From CAYSBA01 sp964429075 [NCBI: uncultured bacterium] (lineage in GTDB: Bacteria; CAYSBA01): a DNA stretch of 11,088 bases. Position numbers and translations under genes: made by a program. Positions 1 to 6,834 of this stretch are shown here, piece by piece. The notes beneath the pieces were generated by a model. The model saw only the letters and a list, made by a program, of their open reading frames with translations. It was not told the origin of the DNA and searched no databases. The stretch's first letter is position 1. Each line of letters begins with the position of its first letter. The stretch covers positions 1 through 11,088 of the forward strand of contig CAYSBA010000013.1 in NCBI GenBank assembly GCA_964429075.1. The letters run 5' to 3'.

Positions 1-29
1 TTATATAACATATATGGAGTGTGTCAAGA

Positions 30-296
30 ATGAAGAAAAAAAAGAATGATAATGATCCAAGGATCTTCTGTCTTCTACCAAGAAGGAATATCTGTTTTTT
101 AACAAATCTTATCGACTCTTATGAAGGTCTTGGGATCGTAAGGACTATCGGTAAACATATCGGATTGATAGAGATCCTCATAACTGAGGATACAGAAGAG
201 GAACTACTGAATCTACTGAACTCACTCGATAAAAGTCTGGGGATCAGGATAGTAGATCGCCAACAGCTTGCTATTCTTGCAAAAATCGATAACTAA
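30..296 (+). CDS. DUF4911-like small protein, 88 aa, function unknown
   Basis: This is a small soluble protein of unknown function. After a lysine-rich start (MKKKKNDND), the pattern RIFCLLPRRNICFLTNLIDS, then YEGLGIVRT and GLIEILITE, resembles from memory the DUF4911 family of short deltaproteobacterial proteins, which look like a compact alpha/beta fold. No signal peptide, membrane segment or catalytic motif is visible. The ATG at 30 is preferred because GGAG at 16-19 lies 10 nt upstream. An in-frame GTG at 21 would sit directly against that site. The gene converges on hisS, with 56 bp between the two stop codons. Its own promoter and any upstream partner lie outside the window, so it could be the last gene of an operon. 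That it is a real gene is fairly sure; the family name is less so. Confidence 0.75.
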   Translation: MKKKKNDNDPRIFCLLPRRNICFLTNLIDSYEGLGIVRTIGKHIGLIEILITEDTEEELLNLLNSLDKSLGIRIVDRQQLAILAKIDN

Positions 297-317
297 CTAT
301 AATAATTAGCATTTTAA

Positions 318-336
318 TTGTATAAAAAGTATACAA
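318..336. repeat. AT-rich inverted repeat between convergent genes
   Basis: TTGTATA and TATACAA form perfect 7-bp arms around a 5-nt AAAAG loop, in the 56-bp gap between the DUF4911-like gene and hisS. The position suits a bidirectional terminator. However, the stem is almost all A/T and neither strand carries a clear T-run right after it, so intrinsic termination here would be weak at best. Confidence 0.3.
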
Positions 337-352
337 CTAACCATTTCCACTG

Positions 353-1615
353 TTATTCTAATGAGTTAGACGTTATTTTTTGTAACTTTTCAAACAACTT
401 TTCAACCCTGTATGTATCCTGGGTACCCATATCAAGGTCTCTAAGTGTGAGTGTATTGTTTTTAAACTCTTCTTCTCCAAACAAAAGAACCCATCTGTAA
501 CCAAGAGATGAGGCCTGTCGCATCTTTGATTTTAGACTTTTTTCCTCCAGTATGGTGGAAATCTTAATTCCATGGTTCCTTAGATTTTCTGCAATCTTCA
601 TACAGTGTGGAATAAATTGTGTCTTTGTCGGGATTAAAATTATATTGCAACTGGCCTTTTTTTCTGCATCAAGAAGCAACATCAATCGTTCAACACCTAT
701 GGCGAACCCAACAGCAGGTGTCTCTGGACCACCAAGCATTTCAACAAGCCTATCATACCTTCCACCTGCAAGGACTGCATCCTGGGAACCAAGAGAGGTT
801 GATACAAGTTCGAAGACTGTCCTGTTGTAGTAATCAAGGCCCCGAACAAGTCTGCCATCTATTTGAAAGTCTATCTTAAGATCATCAAGTAACTTCTTAA
901 GGTCCTCAAAATGTCTTTTGCAATCATCACAGAGCCTCATATATGTACCATCTATACCTTCTGTGATATCCCTGCACGACGGATTTTTACAATCAAGAAC
1001 CCTGAGTGGATTTTTATCCAGTCTAATTTTACATTCAGGACACAACAAATCTTTTTTGTCATTCAGAATCTTGACAAGATATTCGATATATCTCGATCTA
1101 CAGACATTACAGCCAATTGAATTTATCTTCGTAATCACCTTTATATTGAACTCTTCAATTAGCCTTTTTGCAAGGGTTAATACTTCACAATCGGCATATG
1201 CTGCCCTGATACCAAAAAATTCTACGCCAACCTGATGAAACTGCCTGAGTCTGCCCTTCTGTGGCCTTTCGTACCTAAACATCGGACCATGATAATAGAT
1301 CCTACTTACAGGCCTCAATTCCTTGCCGATAGCGTTAATATATGCCCGCACAATACCTGCTGTACCTTCTGGTCTGAGGGTTACACTCCTTCCACCCCTA
1401 TCCTCAAATGTATACATTTCTTTATTTACTATATCTGTATATTCTCCAATACTTCTCAAAAAAAGATCCGTTCTCTCTAAAATGGGGGTGTATATCGGTC
1501 TATAGTCATACAGTTCAAAAACCTTTTCGCAGGTGTTTATGATATATCTAAACAGTTCTGCCTTTTCCCCAATGAGATCTTTCATCCCCTTGAGTGGCTT
1601 GAAGGTATCAGCCAT
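353..1615 (-). CDS. hisS: Histidyl-tRNA synthetase
   Basis: This class II aminoacyl-tRNA synthetase charges tRNA-His with histidine in the cytoplasm. The 420-residue length is normal. Motif 2 (RIYYHGPMFRYERPQKG, about 105-121, continuing to FHQVGVEFFG), the histidine-binding loop LVRGLDYYNRTVFEL (256-270) and motif 3 (AVGFAIGVERL, 301-311) are all present, followed by an anticodon-binding domain from about 322. The insertion between motif 2 and the histidine loop carries eight cysteines in four pairs: C169/C172, C192/C195, C209/C214 and C229/C232. These could bind zinc. The ATG at 1615 is chosen because it gives the usual N-terminus MADTFKPLKGMKD and has GGAG 6 nt upstream. An in-frame TTG at 1639 would only add residues overlapping the gene before. 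It is last in the operon, and its first 8 bp overlap the end of the CinA-type gene, which suggests translational coupling. Confidence 0.97.
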   Translation of the reverse strand: MADTFKPLKGMKDLIGEKAELFRYIINTCEKVFELYDYRPIYTPILERTDLFLRSIGEYTDIVNKEMYTFEDRGGRSVTLRPEGTAGIVRAYINAIGKELRPVSRIYYHGPMFRYERPQKGRLRQFHQVGVEFFGIRAAYADCEVLTLAKRLIEEFNIKVITKINSIGCNVCRSRYIEYLVKILNDKKDLLCPECKIRLDKNPLRVLDCKNPSCRDITEGIDGTYMRLCDDCKRHFEDLKKLLDDLKIDFQIDGRLVRGLDYYNRTVFELVSTSLGSQDAVLAGGRYDRLVEMLGGPETPAVGFAIGVERLMLLLDAEKKASCNIILIPTKTQFIPHCMKIAENLRNHGIKISTILEEKSLKSKMRQASSLGYRWVLLFGEEEFKNNTLTLRDLDMGTQDTYRVEKLFEKLQKITSNSLE

Positions 1616-2354
1616 CCATAACTCCAAATCTATTTTCAATCTTTACAACATGTTCCTTTCCTACTTTCTTTACAAACCATTCTTTTGCATCTTTTAGCCT
1701 GGATGTCTCACTGGCCTCAAGTACAATATAAACCCTGTATTCATGTGAGTCCCATACTGGGTAGGAGCCAACCTTAATATCTCTAAATTTTTCTACAAGT
1801 TCTGATAGATCATAAAGAATCTCTTCTTCCCATAAGCTGAGGTATATTGTTATGCTTTTTTTTGGACTTCCCTTCAATAGAGGATGAATCAGCTCATATT
1901 TTTTTCTGAATAGTTCTGGGATGCCTGGCAGTACATAGATATTATCCATCTTTACAAAATAACTCTTTTGTTCTTCGTCAATAAAAATCTCTGCAGAAGA
2001 TGGCAGGATACAGTAGGATTCAAGTGTCTTTCTGGGTTTATTCGAAAGTGAACTTAAAAACCTAAGTAGTCTATCATTAACAGAGAGTGTATCGTTAAAT
2101 GCCTTTGCCACAGCCCTCAGTGTCATATCATCGTGAGTCAGTCCAAGACCACCAGAGGTAAAGGTGTAATCGTAATCTCTGTGAAATTTTTTCATATACT
2201 CAGCAATTGTATCTTCACAATCGGGTATGGTAACTACTATCTTCAGATCTACTCCCTTTTCGTACAATCTTCTGGAAAGATAGGGAGTATTAATGTCCTG
2301 TACTCTACCTGAGAGTATCTCATCTCCGATTATTATGGCAGATGCAGTGGACAT
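1608..2354 (-). CDS. Stand-alone CinA-type molybdopterin-binding-domain protein
   Basis: This belongs to the MoCF_biosynth/MoeA-MogA fold family, in the branch related to the N-terminal domain of CinA (COG1058). Seen in the sequence are GDEILSGRV near the N-terminus (about 10-18), the family signature SGGLGLTHDDMT (67-78) and the later LPGIPELF motif. At 248 residues it lacks the C-terminal NMN-deamidase (PncC) domain found in full CinA proteins. Relatives of the N-terminal domain have been linked to nucleotide (ADP-ribose or FAD) chemistry, so the exact substrate here is open. The ATG at 2354 starts 4 bp after the dehydrogenase stop, with only a distant AGAGG as ribosome-binding site, so it is probably translated by coupling. 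The final codons run ATG GAT GGC TGA and contain the hisS start in another frame. Confidence 0.85.
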   Translation of the reverse strand: MSTASAIIIGDEILSGRVQDINTPYLSRRLYEKGVDLKIVVTIPDCEDTIAEYMKKFHRDYDYTFTSGGLGLTHDDMTLRAVAKAFNDTLSVNDRLLRFLSSLSNKPRKTLESYCILPSSAEIFIDEEQKSYFVKMDNIYVLPGIPELFRKKYELIHPLLKGSPKKSITIYLSLWEEEILYDLSELVEKFRDIKVGSYPVWDSHEYRVYIVLEASETSRLKDAKEWFVKKVGKEHVVKIENRFGVMDG

Positions 2355-2358
2355 GTCG

Positions 2359-3465
2359 TCAAAAGGCCTCTTTGTTAACTACATAGGGCATCTTCTTGGG
2401 ATCACCACCATATTTCTTTTCAAGTACATCAATCAGACCCTGAATACAGCGGCCTGCCATGCCCTTTTGCGGATCAGTGCTGAGTCTTGTCTCTTTTGTG
2501 CCACTTGCAAAGTGGTGAAATAATCTAACACGTTCTATCAGTTTTTCATCCCTAAGCGGGCTGTCTGGAGGTAGAGGTTCTTTTTCAAAAACATCGAGCG
2601 ATGCACCGTAGATCTTATTTTCAGTTAGGGCCTTATAGAGGGCAGCCTCGTCAACAACAGGACCCCTCGATGTGTTTATCAGTATTGCATCCTTTTTCAT
2701 TATTTCAAACTCCCTCTCTCCGATCATATGATATGTAGGATGATCTGTCTCATCAGGCATAAGCAGTGGTACATGAAGTGATATAAAATCACCCTCACTC
2801 AGACACTCATCAAAATCGGCATAGCGAATTGTATGTCTCTCTTTCGTAAGACCATTTTCAAACATGATATCCATTACTTCCTGAACAGATCTTACAAATT
2901 TTTCATCCTTATGAACAGGATCGTAACACAGGATATCGAGCTCAAAACCAAGAGATCTTATGATAAAGGCCTTACCAATTCTTCCTGTACCGATCACAGA
3001 AAGGGTCTTATGGGTAACCTGTGTCCCAAGAAAGGGAAGAAATGGATGCCATGCACCCCACTTCATCTGACGCACCAGTTGTTCAGAGGGATAGAGCTTC
3101 CTTGCACAGGCACCAAGGATAAAGAATGCAAATTCACTCGTTGCATCTGTAAGTACCTCTGCAGTATTTGTGAAGGGTATCTTATACTTATTGGCTGCCG
3201 CTCTATCTATGTTGTTAAATCCTACCGCATCCTGAGCAACCACCTTAAGGGTACCTTCTCCTGCAGCAAAGACCTCTTCATCTATCGGGTCCCTCAGAGT
3301 GGTAATCAAACCATCGATACCGGATTTTACCTTTTTTATTATAACTTCCTTGGGGGGTGGCTCAAGTCTATCCCACACCTCAACATCATAACCACGTTTT
3401 TTTAAAGTTTCTATGGCCTCATCGCCAATATTTGCTGTAGCAAATACTCGGAACTTTTTTTTCAT
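2359..3465 (-). CDS. D-isomer-specific 2-hydroxyacid dehydrogenase
   Basis: This is an NAD(P)-dependent oxidoreductase that interconverts 2-oxoacids and D-2-hydroxyacids. The glyoxylate/hydroxypyruvate reductase or 3-phosphoglycerate dehydrogenase-like group is the nearest general match. The Rossmann loop GTGRIG is at 159-164, with Asp182 at the end of the following strand, which favours NAD. The catalytic set is complete: Arg267 in NTSRGPVVDE, Glu296 in DVFEKEP and His318 in FHHFASGT. The last motif differs from the common PHIGSAT. An extra segment of about 20 residues (about 190-212) sits inside the nucleotide-binding domain. The ATG at 3465 is chosen because GGAGG lies 5 nt upstream; an ATG at 3477 would place that site inside the coding region. 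It is 16 bp downstream of the aminotransferase, which suggests a transamination-then-reduction pair. The substrate cannot be read from the sequence. Confidence 0.9.
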   Translation of the reverse strand: MKKKFRVFATANIGDEAIETLKKRGYDVEVWDRLEPPPKEVIIKKVKSGIDGLITTLRDPIDEEVFAAGEGTLKVVAQDAVGFNNIDRAAANKYKIPFTNTAEVLTDATSEFAFFILGACARKLYPSEQLVRQMKWGAWHPFLPFLGTQVTHKTLSVIGTGRIGKAFIIRSLGFELDILCYDPVHKDEKFVRSVQEVMDIMFENGLTKERHTIRYADFDECLSEGDFISLHVPLLMPDETDHPTYHMIGEREFEIMKKDAILINTSRGPVVDEAALYKALTENKIYGASLDVFEKEPLPPDSPLRDEKLIERVRLFHHFASGTKETRLSTDPQKGMAGRCIQGLIDVLEKKYGGDPKKMPYVVNKEAF

Positions 3466-3481
3466 ATTTACCTCCATGACT

Positions 3482-4660
3482 CTACTTTTTACTGTAAAGA
3501 TCTCTTAATGCCCTATCCACCCTATCCATAGCTTCCTCTATCCTATCAAGTGAATTTGCATAGGAAAATCTTATATAACCATCTCCGTGTTTGCCAAAGG
3601 CAGTTCCAGAAAGACAGGCAACATATGCATTATTAAGAAGATAATCCGCTACCCTGTCTGAAGGTATGGTATCGTATTTTAATTTCGGGAATACATAAAA
3701 GGCACCTTTTGGCATCACACACTCAAACCACTCCATACTGTTTAATCTCTCAACAATAACATCCCTTCTTTTCTTAAATTCTGCCACCATCTTCTCTGAC
3801 TCAGATTGATCACCTCTTAACGCCTCTATACAGGCAATTTGTGAAAAGGTAGCGGTACATGAATTTGAATTTGTCTGAAGTCGTGCAACTACCTCTGCAA
3901 GCTCTTTATTCATTACACCATAGCCAACCCGCCATCCAGTCATGGCATATGTCTTTGAAAAACCATCGAGTATTATGACCCTGTCTCTGATCTTCTCGAA
4001 GGCACTGATAGATGTGAACTTCCAGTCATAGGTAATGCGGCTGTATATCTCATCAGACAGTATAAAAAGGTCTTCTTTGTCTTCAACAATCTCCGCAATA
4101 TCTTTAAGATCATCTTCGGTAAGGACACCACCGGTTGGATTGTGTGGACTGTTGATTATGATGAGCCTTGTTCTGTCATCTATCTTATTTTTTAGGTCCT
4201 TTATATCTATGCGAAAATCCCTATCATAACTGGGGACACATGGGACAGCCTCTGCTCCTATAAAGTTTATCATCGATTCATATATCGGGAAGCCTGGATC
4301 TGGATAAATCACCCTGTCCTCAGGATCAATCAGGGCAAGGATAGTAAAAAAGATTATGGGCTTTCCACCAGGGGTTACAACAATCTGATCTAAATCTGGC
4401 CTAAAACCTCTTGTTTTCTCAATAAACTCTGCTATTGCCTCTCTTAACTCTGGAAGACCAGCTGATGGACCATAATGTGTATAACCCTGATCCAATGCCC
4501 TCTTTGCTGCGGCAGTAATATTTTTGGGAGTATCAAAGTCAGGCTCACCTATTTCAAGATGAATCACATCCTTTCCCTCTTTTTCAAGTGCCTTTGCCCT
4601 TACGAGCACATCAAAGGCTGTCTCAGTACCAAGACGATAGATACCTTTAGCAAAACGCAT
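3482..4660 (-). CDS. Class I/II pyridoxal-phosphate aminotransferase
   Basis: This is a cytoplasmic fold-type I aminotransferase of the aspartate/alanine aminotransferase type, 392 residues, normal for the family. Visible PLP-site residues are Asn174 in NSPHNPTGG, Asp203 and Tyr206 in SDEIYSRI, the Schiff-base Lys236 in FSKTYAMTGWRVGY, and Arg364 in GYIRFSYA, which should bind the substrate carboxylate. The N-terminal IGEPDFDTP and HYGPSAGLPELREAIA blocks are also typical. Two ATG codons are adjacent. The second, at 4660, is preferred because AAGGAGG then lies 5 nt upstream rather than 2. It lies between the GH31 gene (18-bp gap) and the dehydrogenase (16-bp gap). The amino donor and product are not determined; aspartate, alanine, aromatic amino acids and serine are all possible. 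Confidence 0.93.
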   Translation of the reverse strand: MRFAKGIYRLGTETAFDVLVRAKALEKEGKDVIHLEIGEPDFDTPKNITAAAKRALDQGYTHYGPSAGLPELREAIAEFIEKTRGFRPDLDQIVVTPGGKPIIFFTILALIDPEDRVIYPDPGFPIYESMINFIGAEAVPCVPSYDRDFRIDIKDLKNKIDDRTRLIIINSPHNPTGGVLTEDDLKDIAEIVEDKEDLFILSDEIYSRITYDWKFTSISAFEKIRDRVIILDGFSKTYAMTGWRVGYGVMNKELAEVVARLQTNSNSCTATFSQIACIEALRGDQSESEKMVAEFKKRRDVIVERLNSMEWFECVMPKGAFYVFPKLKYDTIPSDRVADYLLNNAYVACLSGTAFGKHGDGYIRFSYANSLDRIEEAMDRVDRALRDLYSKK

Positions 4661-4678
4661 CATAGCCTCCTTATGAAT

Positions 4679-6082
4679 TTATTTTAGAACACCAAGAAGG
4701 TCATTCAATATAGTAGAATCCTCTTTTACAAAGACAGGAAATTCATCAAGGGGTACTTCAAGATCAACTGTCTCACCAGCATTATAGACCTTTGTGGTGT
4801 CAAAAAGATAGACCCATCTTGTATCTTCTGGCTTTTCTGGTAGTGTCAGGCTCCTCGATTGCCCTTCATCGAGCATCGGAGCAACAAATATATCGACTGC
4901 AAGTATATAGCTGTAATCCTCTTTACTTATAAACTGCGTCAAAGATTTTCCCTCCTGATAAAAGGTTGAGCCTTTTTCATTCAAAAAGGGTACCAACTTG
5001 TGGTGTAACTTTGCATAGGTACGATATATTTCAAGAGTTTCTTCATCAAACTTCCAGGGTCTATGCTCACCACCACCCCCATTCTCCATAATTGGTGTAA
5101 ATGCACCAAGTTGAGCCCATCTTATAAAGAGCTCTTTGGATCGCTTTGTTTCAGGATAGTTTTTATCTTCTCTATAGCCACCAATATCCGAACCAAAGGC
5201 AAGATATCCCATCTGACTTGAATAATACATATTATTCAGGGCATGTTTAAGGCCTTCAAAGGTTGCATCCTGATCACCAACCCAGCCAGCCCAACCAAGG
5301 TCCTTAGGAGCAAAGGCAACATCATTACCACCTATATCAATTCCATAATTATCCACAGGTCTTGCCATTACTACTATTTTCTTGTTGAGTCTCTGGGTAG
5401 TATGCTCATACATATCTCTGTAATATCTTTCTGAATAGTCGTTTCTCTTTACCTTTTTACCAAGGTATGGAGAGTAGCTTGCACCAAAGTTTACATAAAA
5501 ATCGGTCCCATCACACTTCCAGCCATCTATATCAAGGTCTATTGCCTTATCCATCATAGAGTGCCACCAGCTCACAACATCGGGGTTGAAATAATCTATG
5601 AGAGAGCCATCACCCTTCCACCAGTGAACAACAGCGGGCTCCTGACTGTTTTCATCCTTTTTCATAAAGTAATTATTTTCTCTGGCAAATTCATATAAAT
5701 CTGTAATATCAGTATTTATAGCTGTCGTTATCCACAAAAATACCTTTATACCAAGCGAATGAAAATGATCTACCATTTCTTTTGGATTTGGAAAGAGGTT
5801 CTTATCAAATTCGAAGGTATTGTATCCTGTCTCCCACGGGCTATCAATTATAACAACCCCCACAGGTATATCATGATCAAGGTACCCCTCGACCAAGTCG
5901 ATTGCACTTGTCTGTGTGCTTTCATCTTCCCATACCCAGGGTTCGTATGTCCAGTCGGGCCATGGATGTTCAAAGGAATTGTTGTTGCCGCAGTCTGTGC
6001 ACTCCTTTTTACATCCATTAAACATTAACAAAACAGCCATCAGAAACAACACTATAGAAAAAATTCTGACTTCTAACCTCAT
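4679..6082 (-). CDS. Glycoside hydrolase family 31-type enzyme, probable lipoprotein
   Basis: This is a probable exported retaining alpha-glycosidase of clan GH-D, GH31. Residues 1-24 look like a lipoprotein signal: Arg2 and Arg6, a hydrophobic core, then FNGC with Cys24. The lipobox is not a textbook one, as it has Phe at -3 and Asn at -2. The catalytic barrel starts almost at once (EPWVWEDES, VGVVIIDSPWETGYNTFEFD, about 47-93). The likely nucleophile is Asp191 in DGWKCDGTD and the likely acid/base is Asp270 in GWVGDQD. FGSDIGGY (297-303) and GGGGEHRPW (335-343) follow, then a short beta C-terminal part (APMLDEG to FPVFVKE). At 467 residues it is much shorter than usual GH31 enzymes and lacks the N-terminal beta-sandwich domain. 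It is the first gene of the operon, with AAAGG about 6 nt upstream of the ATG. The sugar substrate is unknown. Confidence 0.88.
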   Translation of the reverse strand: MRLEVRIFSIVLFLMAVLLMFNGCKKECTDCGNNNSFEHPWPDWTYEPWVWEDESTQTSAIDLVEGYLDHDIPVGVVIIDSPWETGYNTFEFDKNLFPNPKEMVDHFHSLGIKVFLWITTAINTDITDLYEFARENNYFMKKDENSQEPAVVHWWKGDGSLIDYFNPDVVSWWHSMMDKAIDLDIDGWKCDGTDFYVNFGASYSPYLGKKVKRNDYSERYYRDMYEHTTQRLNKKIVVMARPVDNYGIDIGGNDVAFAPKDLGWAGWVGDQDATFEGLKHALNNMYYSSQMGYLAFGSDIGGYREDKNYPETKRSKELFIRWAQLGAFTPIMENGGGGEHRPWKFDEETLEIYRTYAKLHHKLVPFLNEKGSTFYQEGKSLTQFISKEDYSYILAVDIFVAPMLDEGQSRSLTLPEKPEDTRWVYLFDTTKVYNAGETVDLEVPLDEFPVFVKEDSTILNDLLGVLK

Positions 6083-6119
6083 TATGAACCTTTTAAGTTT
6101 TTAAAAATCTCATCATGTC

Positions 6120-6149
6120 ACAATATCAGACACACAACTGTTTTGTCAA
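6120..6149 (-). promoter_or_regulatory. Probable sigma-70-type promoter of the GH31-hisS operon
   Basis: On the minus strand a perfect TTGACA (6149-6144) is followed after 18 nt by TATTGT (6125-6120). TG stands one base before the -10, as in an extended -10 element. Transcription would start near 6113, giving a leader of about 30 nt before the GH31 start at 6082. The elements are seen; activity is inferred. Confidence 0.55.
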
Positions 6150-6186
6150 TTACTACTAATAAAAGAGCAATGGAAGAAAATATACT

Positions 6187-6200
6187 AACAGTCAGCTGTT
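6187..6200. repeat. Short inverted repeat AACAG-TCAG-CTGTT upstream of lexA
   Basis: Perfect 5-bp arms (6187-6191 and 6196-6200) with a 4-bp spacer abut and partly overlap the TTGACA box at 6199. CAGCTGTT within it is nearly repeated as CAACTGTT at 6135-6142, beside the divergent promoter. It may be a regulator site; it is short enough to be chance. Confidence 0.3.
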
Positions 6201-6227
6201 GACACACTACTTATCATATGATAAGTA
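6199..6227 (+). promoter_or_regulatory. Candidate lexA promoter (-35 TTGACA, -10 uncertain)
   Basis: TTGACA at 6199-6204 is a perfect -35 hexamer. The downstream -10 is unclear. TATGAT (6217-6222) is a good hexamer but only 12 bp away, while sequences at 17-18 bp (around 6222-6228) match poorly. A start from that position would leave almost no leader before the ATG at 6229. TATACT at 6181-6186 is an alternative -10 that would give a leader of about 36 nt. Confidence 0.4.
6208..6227. promoter_or_regulatory. 20-bp perfect palindrome, candidate LexA operator
   Basis: The core TTATCATATGATAA extends to 20 bp of perfect dyad symmetry centred between 6217 and 6218. It ends one base before the lexA ATG at 6229 and starts 3 bp after TTGACA. 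That is where an autorepressor would block RNA polymerase, and LexA proteins usually repress their own gene. The motif matches none of the LexA boxes I know (E. coli CTGT-N8-ACAG, the Gram-positive GAAC-N4-GTTC type, Geobacter or Bdellovibrio types). The symmetry is seen directly; the identity of the binding protein is inferred from position. Confidence 0.65.
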
Positions 6228-6228
6228 T

Positions 6229-6834
6229 ATGGCTGTGAGAGACCTTACCCAAAGACAGAAGATAGTACTGGACCGGATAAGGCAATTTATAAACGAATAT
6301 GGCATCCCACCTACATTAAGGGAGCTGGCAGAGCTCCTGTCCATATCATCCGCAGCTGTTGCAGGGCATCTCGATCTCCTTGAAAGAAAGGGGTACATCC
6401 ACCGTTCCTCTCATGGATCAAGGAATATACATCTTACCCCCAAGGCACAGACAGTAACAATCCCTGTGGTTGGCTTTGCCCCTGCAGGGGTACCGGTAAT
6501 CAGTGATCAGAATGAGGAAGACCCGCTTATCCTCGATAGAGTGATGGTAGGGGAGAGACAGGTATTTGCAGTTAAAGTCAGAGGGGAAAGTATGATCGAG
6601 AGACATATAACCGATGGCGATTACGTATTGGTAGAGCCTTCTGTTGATGCAAAAAGGGGAGATATAGTGGTGGCACTCCTCAACGGCGAGGTTACAGTAA
6701 AGATACTTGATATAAAAAATAATATGCCGATTCTTGTACCTGCCAATAGCAAGATGTCTCCCATACCTGTGAAACAGGGGGATGATTTCCGTATCATCGG
6801 GGTAGTCGTTGGTATCTACAGGAGATTCATATGA
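6229..6834 (+). CDS. lexA: LexA SOS repressor/autoprotease
   Basis: This is the transcriptional repressor of the DNA-damage response; RecA filaments trigger its self-cleavage. The 201-residue protein has the N-terminal winged helix (LTQRQKIVLDRIRQF, PPTLRELAELLSISSAAVAG, LERKGYI) and a C-terminal S24 peptidase domain. The Ala86-Gly87 cleavage site lies in GFAPAGVPV, the catalytic Ser121 in VRGESM, and Lys158 in VTVKIL, so it should be able to cleave itself. The ATG at 6229 gives the usual distance to the LTxRQ motif. An in-frame TTG at 6199 would overlap the -35 box and palindrome and add atypical residues. No convincing Shine-Dalgarno sequence precedes the ATG. The stop overlaps the next start by 4 bp (ATGA), so lexA, the small gene and dinB look like one self-regulated SOS operon. 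Confidence 0.95.
   Translation: MAVRDLTQRQKIVLDRIRQFINEYGIPPTLRELAELLSISSAAVAGHLDLLERKGYIHRSSHGSRNIHLTPKAQTVTIPVVGFAPAGVPVISDQNEEDPLILDRVMVGERQVFAVKVRGESMIERHITDGDYVLVEPSVDAKRGDIVVALLNGEVTVKILDIKNNMPILVPANSKMSPIPVKQGDDFRIIGVVVGIYRRFI

Noticed and set aside
2723-2732. ATCATATGAT, matching the centre of the candidate LexA operator
   Set aside because: It is inside the dehydrogenase coding sequence (it encodes His-Met-Ile), is only 10 bp, and lacks the outer arms; probably chance.
2833-3405. 190-codon open frame on the plus strand
   Set aside because: It lies antisense inside the dehydrogenase gene, with no ribosome-binding site and no recognisable protein pattern; a shadow frame.
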